Program-made: the position numbers and the translations under genes | The notes under the pieces: generated by a model | Seen by the model: the letters and a program-made list of their open reading frames with translations, nothing else | The model's database searches: none | Told to the model about the DNA's origin: nothing | Part shown: piece by piece, positions 34,715 to 43,602 of the stretch | Position numbering within the stretch: position 1 is the stretch's first letter | Layout of the letters: each line of letters starts with the position of its first letter | Assembly: GCA_045661205.1 (NCBI GenBank) | Contig: JAZRFE010000046.1 | Location: 1 to 55,209, forward strand | Source: HGM04593 sp045661205 | Lineage (GTDB): Bacteria > Bacteroidota > Bacteroidia > Bacteroidales > Bacteroidaceae | Length of the DNA stretch: 55,209 nucleotides | Direction of reading: 5' to 3'

Positions 34715-35515
34715 CTACAAAGCCGCCTTTATGCGCAATACTTTGTCGAGCAAACCTTCGAGAAGGTCGAGCTTGAGCATGTTTGCACCGTCGCTCTTTG
34801 CAACAGTGGGGTCTTCGTGAGTCTCGATGAAGAGTCCATCGGCACCTACGGCGATAGCAGCCTTAGCCATTGTCTCGATGAGCTCGGGCATGCCACCTGT
34901 AACGCCGGCAGTCTGGTTGGGCTGTTGCAGCGAGTGGGTAATATCCATCACTACGGGATAGCCAAAGGTTTTCATCTGAGGTATTCCGCGAAAATCGACC
35001 ACCAAGTCCTGATAGCCGAAGGTGGTACCGCGCTCAGTGAGCATCACTCGGCCCTCGCCTCCCTCGGAGACAACCTTTTCGGCTGCAAACTTCATTGCCT
35101 GAGGCGAGAGGAACTGTCCCTTCTTGATATTTACAATGCGACCGGTCTTTGCCGCTGCCGACAGCAGATCTGTCTGACGACAAAGGAATGCAGGTATCTG
35201 CAACACATCTACATATTCTGCCGCCATTTCAGCCTCTTCTACCGAGTGAATATCGGTAACAACGGGGATATTGAATGTCTCGCGCACCTTGCGTAATATG
35301 CGCAAGGCAGCCTCGTCGCCAATACCTGTAAAGGAGTCTATTCTTGAGCGGTTGGCCTTGCGATAAGAACCTTTAAAAACATAGGGTATACCTCTGTCGC
35401 TTGTCATTGCAACAACTCTCTCGGCTATTCTCATGGCCATATCTTCGTTCTCGATGACACAGGGGCCTGCAAAAAGGAAGAACTTATCAGTAGCAGTCAA
35501 ATCTCGTATAGTCAT
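34715..35515 (-). CDS. kdsA: 3-deoxy-8-phosphooctulonate (Kdo-8-P) synthase
   Basis: Cytoplasmic TIM-barrel enzyme condensing phosphoenolpyruvate with arabinose 5-phosphate for the lipopolysaccharide core. It has 266 residues. Motifs: FLFAGPCVIENEDMAMRIAE near the start, FKGSYRKANRSRIDSF near residue 49, VVTDIHSVEEAEMAAEYVD, IVNIKKGQFLSPQAMKFAA, MLTERGTTFGYQDLVVDFR and DITHSLQQPNQTAGVTGG. KANRS is followed by conserved metal-independent features (Asn in place of the metal Cys). It is third in the miaA-kinase-kdsA transcript, 6 bp after the kinase. Confidence 0.96.
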   Translation of the reverse strand: MTIRDLTATDKFFLFAGPCVIENEDMAMRIAERVVAMTSDRGIPYVFKGSYRKANRSRIDSFTGIGDEAALRILRKVRETFNIPVVTDIHSVEEAEMAAEYVDVLQIPAFLCRQTDLLSAAAKTGRIVNIKKGQFLSPQAMKFAAEKVVSEGGEGRVMLTERGTTFGYQDLVVDFRGIPQMKTFGYPVVMDITHSLQQPNQTAGVTGGMPELIETMAKAAIAVGADGLFIETHEDPTVAKSDGANMLKLDLLEGLLDKVLRIKAAL

Positions 35516-35521
35516 GATTCT

Positions 35522-36457
35522 TTATTTTGGTATTATAAGGTTTAACTTTTCTTGCATTATCTTTATATTCAAGGGGTAGATGGGTGCAAAAGGGCGTCCG
35601 TCTATTCCGGCGCGAGCATCGCCCGCACTCTCTATCACTATCTCTGTGGTGCGATAAGGCTCCATCAGTTTGTAGTTCATTATTCTGCGTTTGAGCAACA
35701 TATAAACACCCTGCAAAAGTCCGAATAGCTTAGGGAGTTTTATCGCCGACACATCGAGGAAACCATTATATGGCACTGCGCTGGGTGTCATTCCGTAGCC
35801 TCGTGCATTTCCAATACACAGCATCATGAAGGGGCCCTCTACTGTGTGGTTGTTCAGACGCATCTTTATATCAAAACTGTTGCGGTGCATCAACAACATT
35901 GTAAGTGCTCTGATGTGTGACAACCATTTTGCAAACGGAGTCTTCATCTTTTTATTTGCAATCTCCACAATGTTGGCACTGAGACCGATGTTCACCACAT
36001 TCATAAAATAGCGTATCTGTTCGCCATCATTGGTAGCGTATTTGCAACAGCCTATGTCTATTTTTCTTGTTCGGCCGGCTATTATATAATCAATGGCGCG
36101 TTTATAGTCATTCTCGCCTATACCCCAATAACCGGCAAAATCGTTGGCAATACCGTTGGGGATTATTCCAAAAGAGACATTGTCTCTGTTCTCGGACAAC
36201 ATTATTCCGTTGAGAGCATCCTGCAAAGCACCGTCGCCGCCCACCACAACTATCGTCTCGTAGCCATTGTCGGCAAGCATGCGGGCAAGACGTTCCACCG
36301 AGCCGTAATCTTCGGACTGAATGTAGTCGTACGTTACGCCCTTCTCTACAAGATAGGCCCTTATTTCGCGCCATCTTTTTATCTTATTCACTGCGCCTAT
36401 GCGTGGGCAATATATTATTCCCCATCTTCGGCGGTCGTCAAGTCGCGATGACACCAT
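35522..36457 (-). CDS. Diacylglycerol/lipid kinase family protein
   Basis: Cytoplasmic, membrane-associated kinase of 311 residues in the DAGK-catalytic (YegS/DgkB) family, phosphorylating a lipid such as diacylglycerol or a sphingoid base. The nucleotide motif is VVVGGDGALQDALNGIM near residue 75 (GGDGT-type with Ala), then GIIPNGIANDFAGYWGI, and a C-terminal AGIDGRPFAPIYPLNI, where family members have DGE. The substrate cannot be read from the sequence; spt at 13725-14912 makes a sphingolipid substrate worth considering. Its start overlaps the miaA end by 20 bp. Confidence 0.85.
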   Translation of the reverse strand: MVSSRLDDRRRWGIIYCPRIGAVNKIKRWREIRAYLVEKGVTYDYIQSEDYGSVERLARMLADNGYETIVVVGGDGALQDALNGIMLSENRDNVSFGIIPNGIANDFAGYWGIGENDYKRAIDYIIAGRTRKIDIGCCKYATNDGEQIRYFMNVVNIGLSANIVEIANKKMKTPFAKWLSHIRALTMLLMHRNSFDIKMRLNNHTVEGPFMMLCIGNARGYGMTPSAVPYNGFLDVSAIKLPKLFGLLQGVYMLLKRRIMNYKLMEPYRTTEIVIESAGDARAGIDGRPFAPIYPLNIKIMQEKLNLIIPK

Positions 36458-37376
36458 AATACATCTTTTTTATAATTTCAACCTTCTCCTCTGTGGGGAG
36501 CGAAGAATTTATCCAATTTATTTTCAAGCCGCGACGTTCCATTCCTCGAAACCACGTCATCTGCCTTTTTGCAAACTGATGGATAGCAATCTCGAGCCCC
36601 GAGTGCATTTCGTCGAAACTCATTGCACCCATAAGATAGAGTGTCACATACTTATACTCAAGGCCGTAGTATATGAGCTGATCGCTCGTAAGGCCGGCAT
36701 CGAGAAGCGCGCGCACCTCATCGACAAGTCCCTCGTCGAGACGCGCTTTAAGGCGACGGCTTATACGTTCGCGACGTACCTCGCGGTGGACATCAAGTCC
36801 TATTATCAGCGATGAGAGCAGAGGAAATTCGCGCTCATGCTGCGGGGTGCGTGCATAATGCTCTTCAATCTCTATCGCACGTATCGCACGTTTCTTTGTA
36901 TCGACATCGGTGGTATTGTGCAACGTCTTGTAGGTCGCAAGCATCTCGGTAAGCTGTTCCAGGGTGAACTGTTCGAGACGCTCACGCAGTTCGGGATTCT
37001 CGGGAACGGGTATAAGACGATAGCCGCGTAGTACCGACTCGACATACAACCCACTGCCACCACACAGTACAGGCACTGCCCCACGTGTAACGACGTCGTT
37101 GTAGGCATTCAAAAAGTCGCGTTGAAACTCGAAGAGGTTGTACTTTTCACCGGCATCTACAATATCTATAAGATGATAAGGAACACGTGTTGCACCCTCG
37201 CCATACTCCGAGAGGTCTTTTCCTGTACCTATATCCATGCCACGATAGACCTGACGGCTGTCGGCACTGAGCACTTCACCGCCCATAGCACGAGCCACCT
37301 CCACAGCCAACGCGGTCTTTCCGCAGGCAGTGGGGCCTATTATAGACACCAGGTCGTATCTGTTCAACTTCTCCAT
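36438..37376 (-). CDS. miaA: tRNA dimethylallyltransferase MiaA
   Basis: Cytoplasmic enzyme adding the dimethylallyl group to A37 of tRNAs reading UNN codons. The protein is 312 residues from MEKLNRYDLVS. P-loop GPTACGKTALAVE, then LSADSRQVYRGMDIGTGK with the tRNA-contacting Asp, PYHLIDIVDAGEKYNLFEFQ, VLCGGSGLYVESVLRGY and RQMTWFRGMERR near the end. The ATG at 37376 is preferred over 37385 because a -7 box (37394-37401) leaves almost no leader for the latter. First gene of the miaA-lipid kinase-kdsA run. Confidence 0.95.
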   Translation of the reverse strand: MEKLNRYDLVSIIGPTACGKTALAVEVARAMGGEVLSADSRQVYRGMDIGTGKDLSEYGEGATRVPYHLIDIVDAGEKYNLFEFQRDFLNAYNDVVTRGAVPVLCGGSGLYVESVLRGYRLIPVPENPELRERLEQFTLEQLTEMLATYKTLHNTTDVDTKKRAIRAIEIEEHYARTPQHEREFPLLSSLIIGLDVHREVRRERISRRLKARLDEGLVDEVRALLDAGLTSDQLIYYGLEYKYVTLYLMGAMSFDEMHSGLEIAIHQFAKRQMTWFRGMERRGLKINWINSSLPTEEKVEIIKKMYYGVIAT

Positions 37377-37393
37377 CTGTAACATTGCAACGA

Positions 37394-37401
37394 CAAAAAT
37401 A
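37394..37401 (-). promoter_or_regulatory. -7 box for miaA
   Basis: Minus strand TATTTTTG, 17 bp upstream of the chosen ATG. No clear -33. Confidence 0.45.
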
Positions 37402-37557
37402 GGTATAATCTTCCATTTCCCGAAACTTTAAAGAAATTTTCTTTATAATCGGCCATATTTGTCAAAAACAACAGTTTGCACCCGCGTGACAGAAGAAAAA
37501 ATAAGTTAATAAAATAAAAAGTAAGACTCTTTCCATTCTATTACAAGCGATAAAGGC

Positions 37558-37565
37558 TATCTTTG
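37558..37565 (+). promoter_or_regulatory. -7 box for the Crp-family regulator
   Basis: TATCTTTG, 20 bp before the ATG at 37586. The -33 element is weak. Confidence 0.5.
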
Positions 37566-37585
37566 CGTAAAATACCATTACCACA

Positions 37586-38266
37586 ATGTACGAAAGCCTT
37601 ATGTGCCTACCCTATTTTCAGGGCATGAGCAAAGACGAAATAACATCCATTCTCGACAAAGTGAAATTGCTGTTCGACAGACACGCCGACGGAGAGAAAA
37701 TTGCAGCCCAAGGCTCGCCATGCAACAGTCTCACATTGCTGGTGCGCGGAAAACTGACATCGAAATGTGTATCGCCCGACGAACGCTACACACTCACCGA
37801 GGAGATAGCAACACCCTTTGCCTTTGAACCATACTCGTTGTTCGGTCTGTCACCTACATACAGAAGTAGCTATTATGCCAATGGCGAGTGCGACACACTG
37901 ACAATAGAAAAGTCATACCTTTTCAACGAACTGTCGCGATACAATATTTTTCTTATGAACATGATGAACCTGCTGTGCCAGCGTGCACAGTTAAAGACTT
38001 CGCAAATATGGAACGCTCGACAGCTACCGTTACCCGAAAAGATAGTGGAGTTTATTGCTGTCAGGTCGGAGTCGCAGGAGGGATGCAAGACTTTGCAGAT
38101 AAAGATGGATGACCTTGCCGACATTCTGGGCGAGACACGCATAAATGTTTCGCGTGCACTGAACCTGTTACAGGACAATAAACTGATAGAGCTGCGACGC
38201 AAAGAGATACACATCCCTTCGTTCAAGCTGCTTGCAAGCTACAAGAGCGAGCAAGATTGCGAGTGA
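37586..38266 (+). CDS. Crp/Fnr-family transcriptional regulator
   Basis: Cytoplasmic DNA-binding protein of 226 residues. Residues 15-120 form a cyclic-nucleotide-binding-type beta-roll (DGEKIAAQGSPCNSLTLLVRGKL), but the classic phosphate-binding cassette RxA is not present, so it may bind another effector or none. A long helix (about 125-160) leads to a winged helix-turn-helix, with MDDLADILGETRINVSRALNLL as recognition region near residue 185. No Cys cluster of the Fnr type is seen at the N-terminus. It is a single gene in front of tRNA-Arg; its targets are unknown. Confidence 0.9.
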   Translation: MYESLMCLPYFQGMSKDEITSILDKVKLLFDRHADGEKIAAQGSPCNSLTLLVRGKLTSKCVSPDERYTLTEEIATPFAFEPYSLFGLSPTYRSSYYANGECDTLTIEKSYLFNELSRYNIFLMNMMNLLCQRAQLKTSQIWNARQLPLPEKIVEFIAVRSESQEGCKTLQIKMDDLADILGETRINVSRALNLLQDNKLIELRRKEIHIPSFKLLASYKSEQDCE

Positions 38267-38372
38267 TGCAAAAAGTTATCATTATTAATATATAGTAGTA
38301 GTAAATATTTTAGCATTTACGACCGGCTGACATGATTTTTAGAGAGTTCTAAAAATAAATTTGTAAAAAGCA

Positions 38373-38403
38373 TTGCTTTTCCCATAAAAAAGCACTACCT
38401 TTG
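38373..38403 (+). promoter_or_regulatory. Promoter of tRNA-Arg
   Basis: -33 TTG (38373-38375), 20-nt spacer, -7 TACCTTTG (38396-38403), 24 bp before the tRNA. Confidence 0.7.
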
Positions 38404-38427
38404 CCGACGCAAAAGCAAATTAAGGTT

Positions 38428-38501
<74 letters not shown>

Positions 38502-38536
38502 CAAAGAAGAGAACTGAGCATCAGTTCTCTTCTTTG
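38502..38536. terminator. Terminator of tRNA-Arg
   Basis: Perfect 16-bp inverted repeat (38502-38517 with 38521-38536, core GAGAACTGA) with a 3-nt centre, starting one base after the tRNA; T-rich on the exit side. Confidence 0.88.
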
Positions 38537-38578
38537 TTTATAAATTAGGTGCGCGCATAAAAAAACAGATAAATTCAT

Positions 38579-38611
38579 TTTGTGCTACCCCCTCATCTTA
38601 CACTATTTTTA
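38579..38611 (+). promoter_or_regulatory. Promoter of the UbiA-CPBP pair
   Basis: -33 TTTG (38579-38582), 21-nt spacer, -7 TATTTTTA (38604-38611; one mismatch). Confidence 0.55.
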
Positions 38612-38630
38612 CAAACTTAAATAAGAAATC

Positions 38631-39521
38631 ATGAAAAAACATAAATTCAGTCGTTGGATGGTCGCTGTGCGACCCTGGTCTTTCCCTGCATCGGCGATGC
38701 CTGTTGCAGTAACACTTGCCTATTTATTTTGGAAAGGAATGGAGATTGATTGGCTCAGTGGCGTATTGGCTATTATTAATGTGGTGGTGTTTCACGCTGC
38801 GGGCAATGTGTGGAGCGACTATTTTGACTTTCGCAAGGGAGTGGATGCCGAGGATACTTTCGGCGCAAAGACTATGACAAGTGGAGAATTTACCCCGAGC
38901 GAGATGTCGAAGTTGGCTATCGGGCTTCTTTTGACTGCACTTGCAATGGGTGTCGGGCTGATGGCGCGCGTCGGGCTGCCTCTTTTCTGGTTCGGCCTTG
39001 CCGGTGCGTTGACTGTGGTGTTATACCCTCGTCTGAAATACAGTGCGCTGGGTGACGTTGATATTATGCTTGCTTATGCACTGCTGCCCACACTTGGAAC
39101 ATCCTTTGTAGCAACAGGCTGTTTGCAGTGGGAGGTGCTGTGGATAGCACTGCCCGTAGGGTTGATAACCGTAGCAATTCTTCACTCGAACAACACACGA
39201 GACATTGCCACCGACAACCGCGCGAAAATATCGACATTTGCCATGAGCATAGGCCGAAACAGTTCAAAGTGGGTGTATGCGGCAGAGGTTTTATGCCCCT
39301 TTGCATGGATTGCCGGTTGTGCCATTGCCGGAGTATTCCCCTTGTGGGCATTGCTGACACTGCCGGCGATTGCTCCCGCTTGGCAGGGCGCACGCGACAT
39401 GTTGCGACACGATGAACAATCGACAAATTCTATCGCCAACCTCGACGAGAGGACAGCCAAACTGCAATTAATGTTCAGTCTGCTATTCACTTTGTCATTT
39501 ATTATTGCCTCGCTGATATGA
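38631..39521 (+). CDS. UbiA-family prenyltransferase (MenA-like)
   Basis: Inner membrane enzyme of 296 residues with about nine membrane helices. The first Asp-rich motif is NVWSDYFDFRKGVDAED near residue 60, binding the prenyl diphosphate through magnesium; the second is NNTRDIATDNRAK near residue 190. It opens WMVAVRPWSFPASAMPV, as 1,4-dihydroxy-2-naphthoate polyprenyltransferases do, so menaquinone synthesis is the likely pathway. No other men gene is nearby, which leaves other UbiA roles possible. It overlaps the CPBP gene by 4 bp (ATGA). Confidence 0.88.
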   Translation: MKKHKFSRWMVAVRPWSFPASAMPVAVTLAYLFWKGMEIDWLSGVLAIINVVVFHAAGNVWSDYFDFRKGVDAEDTFGAKTMTSGEFTPSEMSKLAIGLLLTALAMGVGLMARVGLPLFWFGLAGALTVVLYPRLKYSALGDVDIMLAYALLPTLGTSFVATGCLQWEVLWIALPVGLITVAILHSNNTRDIATDNRAKISTFAMSIGRNSSKWVYAAEVLCPFAWIAGCAIAGVFPLWALLTLPAIAPAWQGARDMLRHDEQSTNSIANLDERTAKLQLMFSLLFTLSFIIASLI

Positions 39522-40135
39522 AAAAGCTGACTCTCGCCATCGTCACAGCCTTTGCGCTATGGACTGCAATGTTCTCGCCGCAGACTGCTCCTTACATCAA
39601 CTTCTGGGTTGCAATGAGTATTTCGGCAACCATCCTGATAGGTATTGCTACGTTTGCCCGTCCATCGTGGCCGCGCGATTTCAAATGGAGTTGGTCGGAG
39701 ATTGCTTTAGGTGTTGTAATAGCTGTGGCGTTGTGGGGCATTTTTTGGATGGGTGACAAAATCTCCCAACTGATTTTTGACTTTGCACGACCGCAGGTCG
39801 ATTCCATTTATGCCATGAAAGATGGCTCTTCGTCAACGCTTATAGCATTGGCGTTGCTGCTGTGGATAGGCCCTGCCGAAGAGATTTTCTGGCGCGGATA
39901 TGTACAGCGCACACTTTCGCAACGATGGGGAGCAAACAAAGGTTTTATTATAGCAACTGCAATATATACGCTTGTGCACATAGGTTCGTTCAACTTCATG
40001 CTCATAATGGCTGCAATGGTATGCGGTATTGCGTGGGGGCTACTCTATCGTATTATGCCCGAACGCTTTACAGCTATCACCCTGTCACACGCATTATGGG
40101 ATGCGGCGGTATTTGTAATATTCCCCATAGTGTAG
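39518..40135 (+). CDS. CPBP-family intramembrane metalloprotease
   Basis: Inner membrane protein of 205 residues with about six helices, member of the CPBP (Abi, CAAX protease-like) family. Motif 1 is GPAEEIFWRGYVQR (EExxxR) near residue 117; motif 2 is YTLVHIGSFNFML with the second catalytic His; motif 3 ITLSHALWDAAVF carries another His near residue 190. Substrate unknown; bacterial members process peptides or act as immunity factors. It starts inside the stop of the prenyltransferase gene, so the two are translationally coupled. Confidence 0.9.
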   Translation: MKKLTLAIVTAFALWTAMFSPQTAPYINFWVAMSISATILIGIATFARPSWPRDFKWSWSEIALGVVIAVALWGIFWMGDKISQLIFDFARPQVDSIYAMKDGSSSTLIALALLLWIGPAEEIFWRGYVQRTLSQRWGANKGFIIATAIYTLVHIGSFNFMLIMAAMVCGIAWGLLYRIMPERFTAITLSHALWDAAVFVIFPIV

Positions 40136-40150
40136 GAGTTGCGCTCAAAT

Positions 40151-40181
40151 TTTGTTGCAACGGTAATTTGTTGTAACTTTG
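40151..40181 (+). promoter_or_regulatory. Promoter of ilvA-ridA
   Basis: -33 TTTG (40151-40154), 19-nt spacer, -7 TAACTTTG (40174-40181), 39 bp upstream of ilvA. Confidence 0.75.
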
Positions 40182-40220
40182 CAAAATCCGATATTATCAT
40201 AACCACAGAAACAGACAAAA

Positions 40221-41414
40221 ATGCTAACGCTTGACAGAATTTATCATGCATCGTACATTCTTAAAAATGTGATACGACGCACCGACCTTATAAATGCCCC
40301 CAAAATAAACCCCGAAAGTAAAATATTCCTGAAGCCCGAGAACCTTCAGCTCACAGGTTCATTTAAGATACGTGGCTCGTACTATAAAATTTCACAGCTC
40401 TCTGACGAGGAGAAAGCCAAAGGCGTTGTTGCCTGCTCGGCGGGAAACCATGCACAGGGTGTTGCGTTGGGTGCTGCGAAGAACGGCATTGGCAGTATCA
40501 TTTGCCTGCCCGACTGCGCTCCTATCTCAAAGGTAGAGGCTACTCGTAGCTACGGAGCCGAGATTTGCATGGTCGAAGGTGTTTATGACGACGCTTATCA
40601 GAAGGCGTTGCAGTTGAAAGAGGAGAAGGGCTACACATTCATACACCCATTTGACGACGTTGATGTAATTGCCGGACAGGGCACAATAGGTCTTGAACTT
40701 ATCAACCAACTGAAAGACCTCGATGCAGTGATTGTACCTGTGGGTGGCGGCGGACTCATTTCGGGCGTTGCCTATGCAATAAAATCGCTGAACCCCAATA
40801 TCAAGATATATGGTGTGCAGTCGAGTGGCGCACCCAGCATGTTCAACTCAATACATAATGGAAAGATTGAGCGTCTGTCGGAGGTTTCGACCATTGCCGA
40901 CGGTATTGCAGTGAAAGAGCCGGGCGTGAACACATTTGAGCTTTGCAACAAATATGTGGATGATATTGTTACTGTAACAGACGACGAGGTGTCATCGGCT
41001 ATCCTCAACCTCATTGAGCAGCACAAACTTATTGCCGAGGGCGCGGGAGCTGTGGCTGTTGCTGCGGCTATGTTCGACAAGGTGCCCATCAAAGGCAAGA
41101 ACACCATCTGTCTGGTGTCGGGCGGAAACATCGACGTGAACATCCTCGACAGGGTTATCAAGAGAGGTTTGCTGACAGCCGGTCGTTCGTACATGCTGAC
41201 AGTGGAGCTTATAGACAAACCCGGACAGCTGTTGAACATTTCGAGAATCATTGCCGAAAAGGGCGGAAATGTAATAGGTGTGCACCACGAGCGTGCAAAT
41301 GCAACGATGGACATCAATGGTTGCTTCCTGCGCATAAACATGGAGACACGTAACTTCGAGCAGATTGAAGAGATAAAGAAGGCATTGCTCGACGCAGGTT
41401 TCCGCATTTGCTAA
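40221..41414 (+). CDS. ilvA: Threonine ammonia-lyase (threonine deaminase)
   Basis: Cytoplasmic PLP enzyme of 397 residues turning L-threonine into 2-oxobutanoate, for isoleucine or propionate formation. PLP Lys in LTGSFKIRGSYYK near residue 49, CSAGNHAQGVALGA near 74, PVGGGGLISGVAYAI near 175 and CLVSGGNIDVNILD near 300. Residues 325-397 form one ACT-like regulatory domain (LTVELIDKPGQLLNIS). The short single-ACT form resembles allosteric biodegradative or CTP/AMP-type enzymes more than the two-ACT E. coli IlvA. The downstream ridA, 30 bp away, would remove the reactive enamine it releases. Confidence 0.95.
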   Translation: MLTLDRIYHASYILKNVIRRTDLINAPKINPESKIFLKPENLQLTGSFKIRGSYYKISQLSDEEKAKGVVACSAGNHAQGVALGAAKNGIGSIICLPDCAPISKVEATRSYGAEICMVEGVYDDAYQKALQLKEEKGYTFIHPFDDVDVIAGQGTIGLELINQLKDLDAVIVPVGGGGLISGVAYAIKSLNPNIKIYGVQSSGAPSMFNSIHNGKIERLSEVSTIADGIAVKEPGVNTFELCNKYVDDIVTVTDDEVSSAILNLIEQHKLIAEGAGAVAVAAAMFDKVPIKGKNTICLVSGGNIDVNILDRVIKRGLLTAGRSYMLTVELIDKPGQLLNISRIIAEKGGNVIGVHHERANATMDINGCFLRINMETRNFEQIEEIKKALLDAGFRIC

Positions 41415-41444
41415 GAATATATTAACTTTTAAATACAAAGAAAA

Positions 41445-41822
41445 ATGCTTAAGAAAGTACACACTGACAAAGCGCCTCAGGCTATTGGCCCCTACTCACA
41501 GGCAGTTATCTGCGGCAACATGCTCTACACTTCGGGACAGATTGCCATAAACCCTGCAAGTGGCGAGGTTGAGGCGACTGACATCGAAGGACAGACACAG
41601 CAGGTGATGGACAACCTTGCAGCTGTGCTCGCCGAGGCCGGAACATCATTCGACAATGTGATAAAGACCACATGTTTCTTGAAAGAGATGAGCGACTTTG
41701 CAGCGTTCAACAAGATTTATGGCGAGACATTTACAAGCAAACCCGCACGTTCGTGCGTAGCTGTAAAGACTCTCCCCAAAGATGTATTGGTAGAGGTTGA
41801 GGTGATTGCCATTATCAAGTAA
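41445..41822 (+). CDS. ridA: Reactive intermediate/imine deaminase RidA
   Basis: Cytoplasmic trimeric enzyme of 125 residues that hydrolyses 2-aminoacrylate and 2-aminocrotonate made by PLP dehydratases. It starts MLKKVHTDKAPQAIGPYSQA, has LYTSGQIAINPASGEV, ATDIEGQTQQVMDNLAAVL, and the active Arg in KPARSCVAVKTLPKDVLVEV near residue 105. It is placed directly after threonine deaminase, its main source of substrate, in the same transcript, which ends at a 20-bp palindrome. Confidence 0.96.
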   Translation: MLKKVHTDKAPQAIGPYSQAVICGNMLYTSGQIAINPASGEVEATDIEGQTQQVMDNLAAVLAEAGTSFDNVIKTTCFLKEMSDFAAFNKIYGETFTSKPARSCVAVKTLPKDVLVEVEVIAIIK

Positions 41823-41837
41823 CAGCACTTGACAATA

Positions 41838-41885
41838 AAAAAGAAGTCTCCACAAAATTTCAAACTTTTGTGGAGACTTCTTTTT
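41838..41885. terminator. Two-way terminator, ridA / PspC
   Basis: Perfect 20-bp stem (41838-41857 with 41866-41885, core GTCTCCACAAAA) and an 8-nt loop; A-run on the left and T-run on the right. Between convergent genes ending at 41822 and 41892. Confidence 0.9.
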
Positions 41886-41891
41886 ATTCAT

Positions 41892-43583
41892 TTATCGATG
41901 CACTCGATGTCTATAAAGCGTGTGGCGCATATCTTTTGTATCAACCGTTACACCATCGGCCGAGAGGGTGCGCACGACCATTTTGGGCAGAAATCCTTCG
42001 TTGGAATAGGCTTTGAGAATAAGCTCTACCCTGTCGGGGTGTTCGGGCTGCACAGCAGCTCCTTTTGTATAATCGACCTGCCATCCGGGGATTGAATTTA
42101 TAGTCATGCGCAGGTCATTTGTACCCGAGCAACGGGGAAGGTCCACAAAGATTCTCTTTGCCACAGTATCGACCACACAACAAAGTTCCGCTGTATAATC
42201 GGTGTCGGGGTTCACGCTACCCACAATCTCTACCCCCGACACTGATGCAGGAGTTTTTACAAGTTCCACCCACTCGTCGCGAGGCATCAGTCTCCATATT
42301 ATTTTATCGTCCAACTGCGTACATGCTACTACGAAGGGAACTATTGAGTCGCTGCTTGCCGAGGTGATGCAGTGCCACAGCATGCGAGTGCAACGTTTGC
42401 CGGGATAAGCATCGTAGAAGAAATAGTTCTTGAGCGCCGATGCTTCGGGCGAAGATGCAAACTTTTTAACCTCTTCCACAAAATCCTCGATATCCGACAA
42501 AGAGGTAGAGGAGTCTTTTGAAGCAGTGACTTTTTTCTCGTATTTGAAGAAGGGTAGGTTGATACTTTTCTCTTTTGAAGAGAGGAATATTCCCAACAAA
42601 ATCACCCACAATGCAACAAGTAGTATCTTCAACCACAATTTCAACGGACTCGCACTACCCTTCTTTTTCATCATATAGTGAACTATAAAAAAGACTGGAA
42701 TGAATATAAGCAAAGGCAAGAGCACTATGTTTAGTAACATATTAAAATTGAAGTTCATAGTATCTGCCATAAGACCGAACATTGGGTCATGGCTACCGAT
42801 TACCGAAACAAACGGTATTGCAATATTCGCAAAAAACAGGAGGAAGAATATTATTGGCAGAAGAATTAATGCTGCAATAGCAACGACGCAACCTGCCAGA
42901 CAACCCTTATTGTCGCGCGCAGCACCGCTGTTAAGAAGTTCGGCCGATGCACGCTCGTACTCGCGCGCCCAAGCATCCTCTACCCTCTCGCCCGGCACAG
43001 GTTTAATGTCGCGCATGCGCAAAAGGTCGGTTACAGACATCGCCATGGGGAGCACGAACCATGCAATTACATAAACAATGGGAAGTATAATTCCCAGCAC
43101 CCAGAAAAAGAGCACTATGGCAACGATGCGCAACAGCCACACATTGATGCCGGTGTAGGCTGCAAGACCGCTGAAGACTCCGCCCAAGAGTCCGTTGCGA
43201 GTGTCGCGGAAGAGTTTCTTACCAAGCAGCATTGCCTCGCGCCAAGGCTCGCGCTTTTGCTGATCATCGCCCTCTGGCGCCGCAGCATCTTCGCCGACAC
43301 CTTGCTCACCGGCAGCCTCTTCGGCCAACGATTCGGGACGTCCCATGCGAGTAATAAACTCGTCTACCATAGAAAAGTCCACAATGCGGGCAGCTCCCCC
43401 GCGCATGCGTGTCTCGCACAATTCACCGAGACGCACCTCGATGTCGGCAATAATCTCTTCGCCATCATCCTGTTTAGAGAAGCACTCTTTGAGGCTCTCT
43501 AAGTAATTGTTGAGAAGTTCATAGGCGTCTTCGTCGAAATTGAAGATTCTGCCACCAAGATTTACTTCGAATGACTTTTTCAT
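41892..43583 (-). CDS. PspC-domain membrane protein
   Basis: Inner membrane protein of 563 residues. The N-terminal 110 residues are a soluble helical domain (VNLGGRIFNFDEDAYELLNN, IADIEVRLGELCETRM) found in front of PspC domains in Bacteroidetes. The PspC domain is at about 120-190 (LFRDTRNGLLGGVFSGLAAY, then hydrophobic IVAIVLFFWVLGIILPIVYV). Two or three further membrane segments follow (230-350), and the C-terminal 190 residues look extracytoplasmic. A stress-response role is known for PspC in proteobacteria but is only assumed here. The PadR gene lies 19 bp upstream, so PadR probably controls this gene and itself. Confidence 0.88.
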   Translation of the reverse strand: MKKSFEVNLGGRIFNFDEDAYELLNNYLESLKECFSKQDDGEEIIADIEVRLGELCETRMRGGAARIVDFSMVDEFITRMGRPESLAEEAAGEQGVGEDAAAPEGDDQQKREPWREAMLLGKKLFRDTRNGLLGGVFSGLAAYTGINVWLLRIVAIVLFFWVLGIILPIVYVIAWFVLPMAMSVTDLLRMRDIKPVPGERVEDAWAREYERASAELLNSGAARDNKGCLAGCVVAIAALILLPIIFFLLFFANIAIPFVSVIGSHDPMFGLMADTMNFNFNMLLNIVLLPLLIFIPVFFIVHYMMKKKGSASPLKLWLKILLVALWVILLGIFLSSKEKSINLPFFKYEKKVTASKDSSTSLSDIEDFVEEVKKFASSPEASALKNYFFYDAYPGKRCTRMLWHCITSASSDSIVPFVVACTQLDDKIIWRLMPRDEWVELVKTPASVSGVEIVGSVNPDTDYTAELCCVVDTVAKRIFVDLPRCSGTNDLRMTINSIPGWQVDYTKGAAVQPEHPDRVELILKAYSNEGFLPKMVVRTLSADGVTVDTKDMRHTLYRHRVHR

Positions 43584-43602
43584 ATTCTTGTTTTTTTATT
43601 TT

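Noticed and set aside
39518..40135. Abortive infection or bacteriocin immunity system based on the CPBP protease
   Set aside because: The gene overlaps a prenyltransferase in a core-type setting and no toxin, bacteriocin or phage gene is near.
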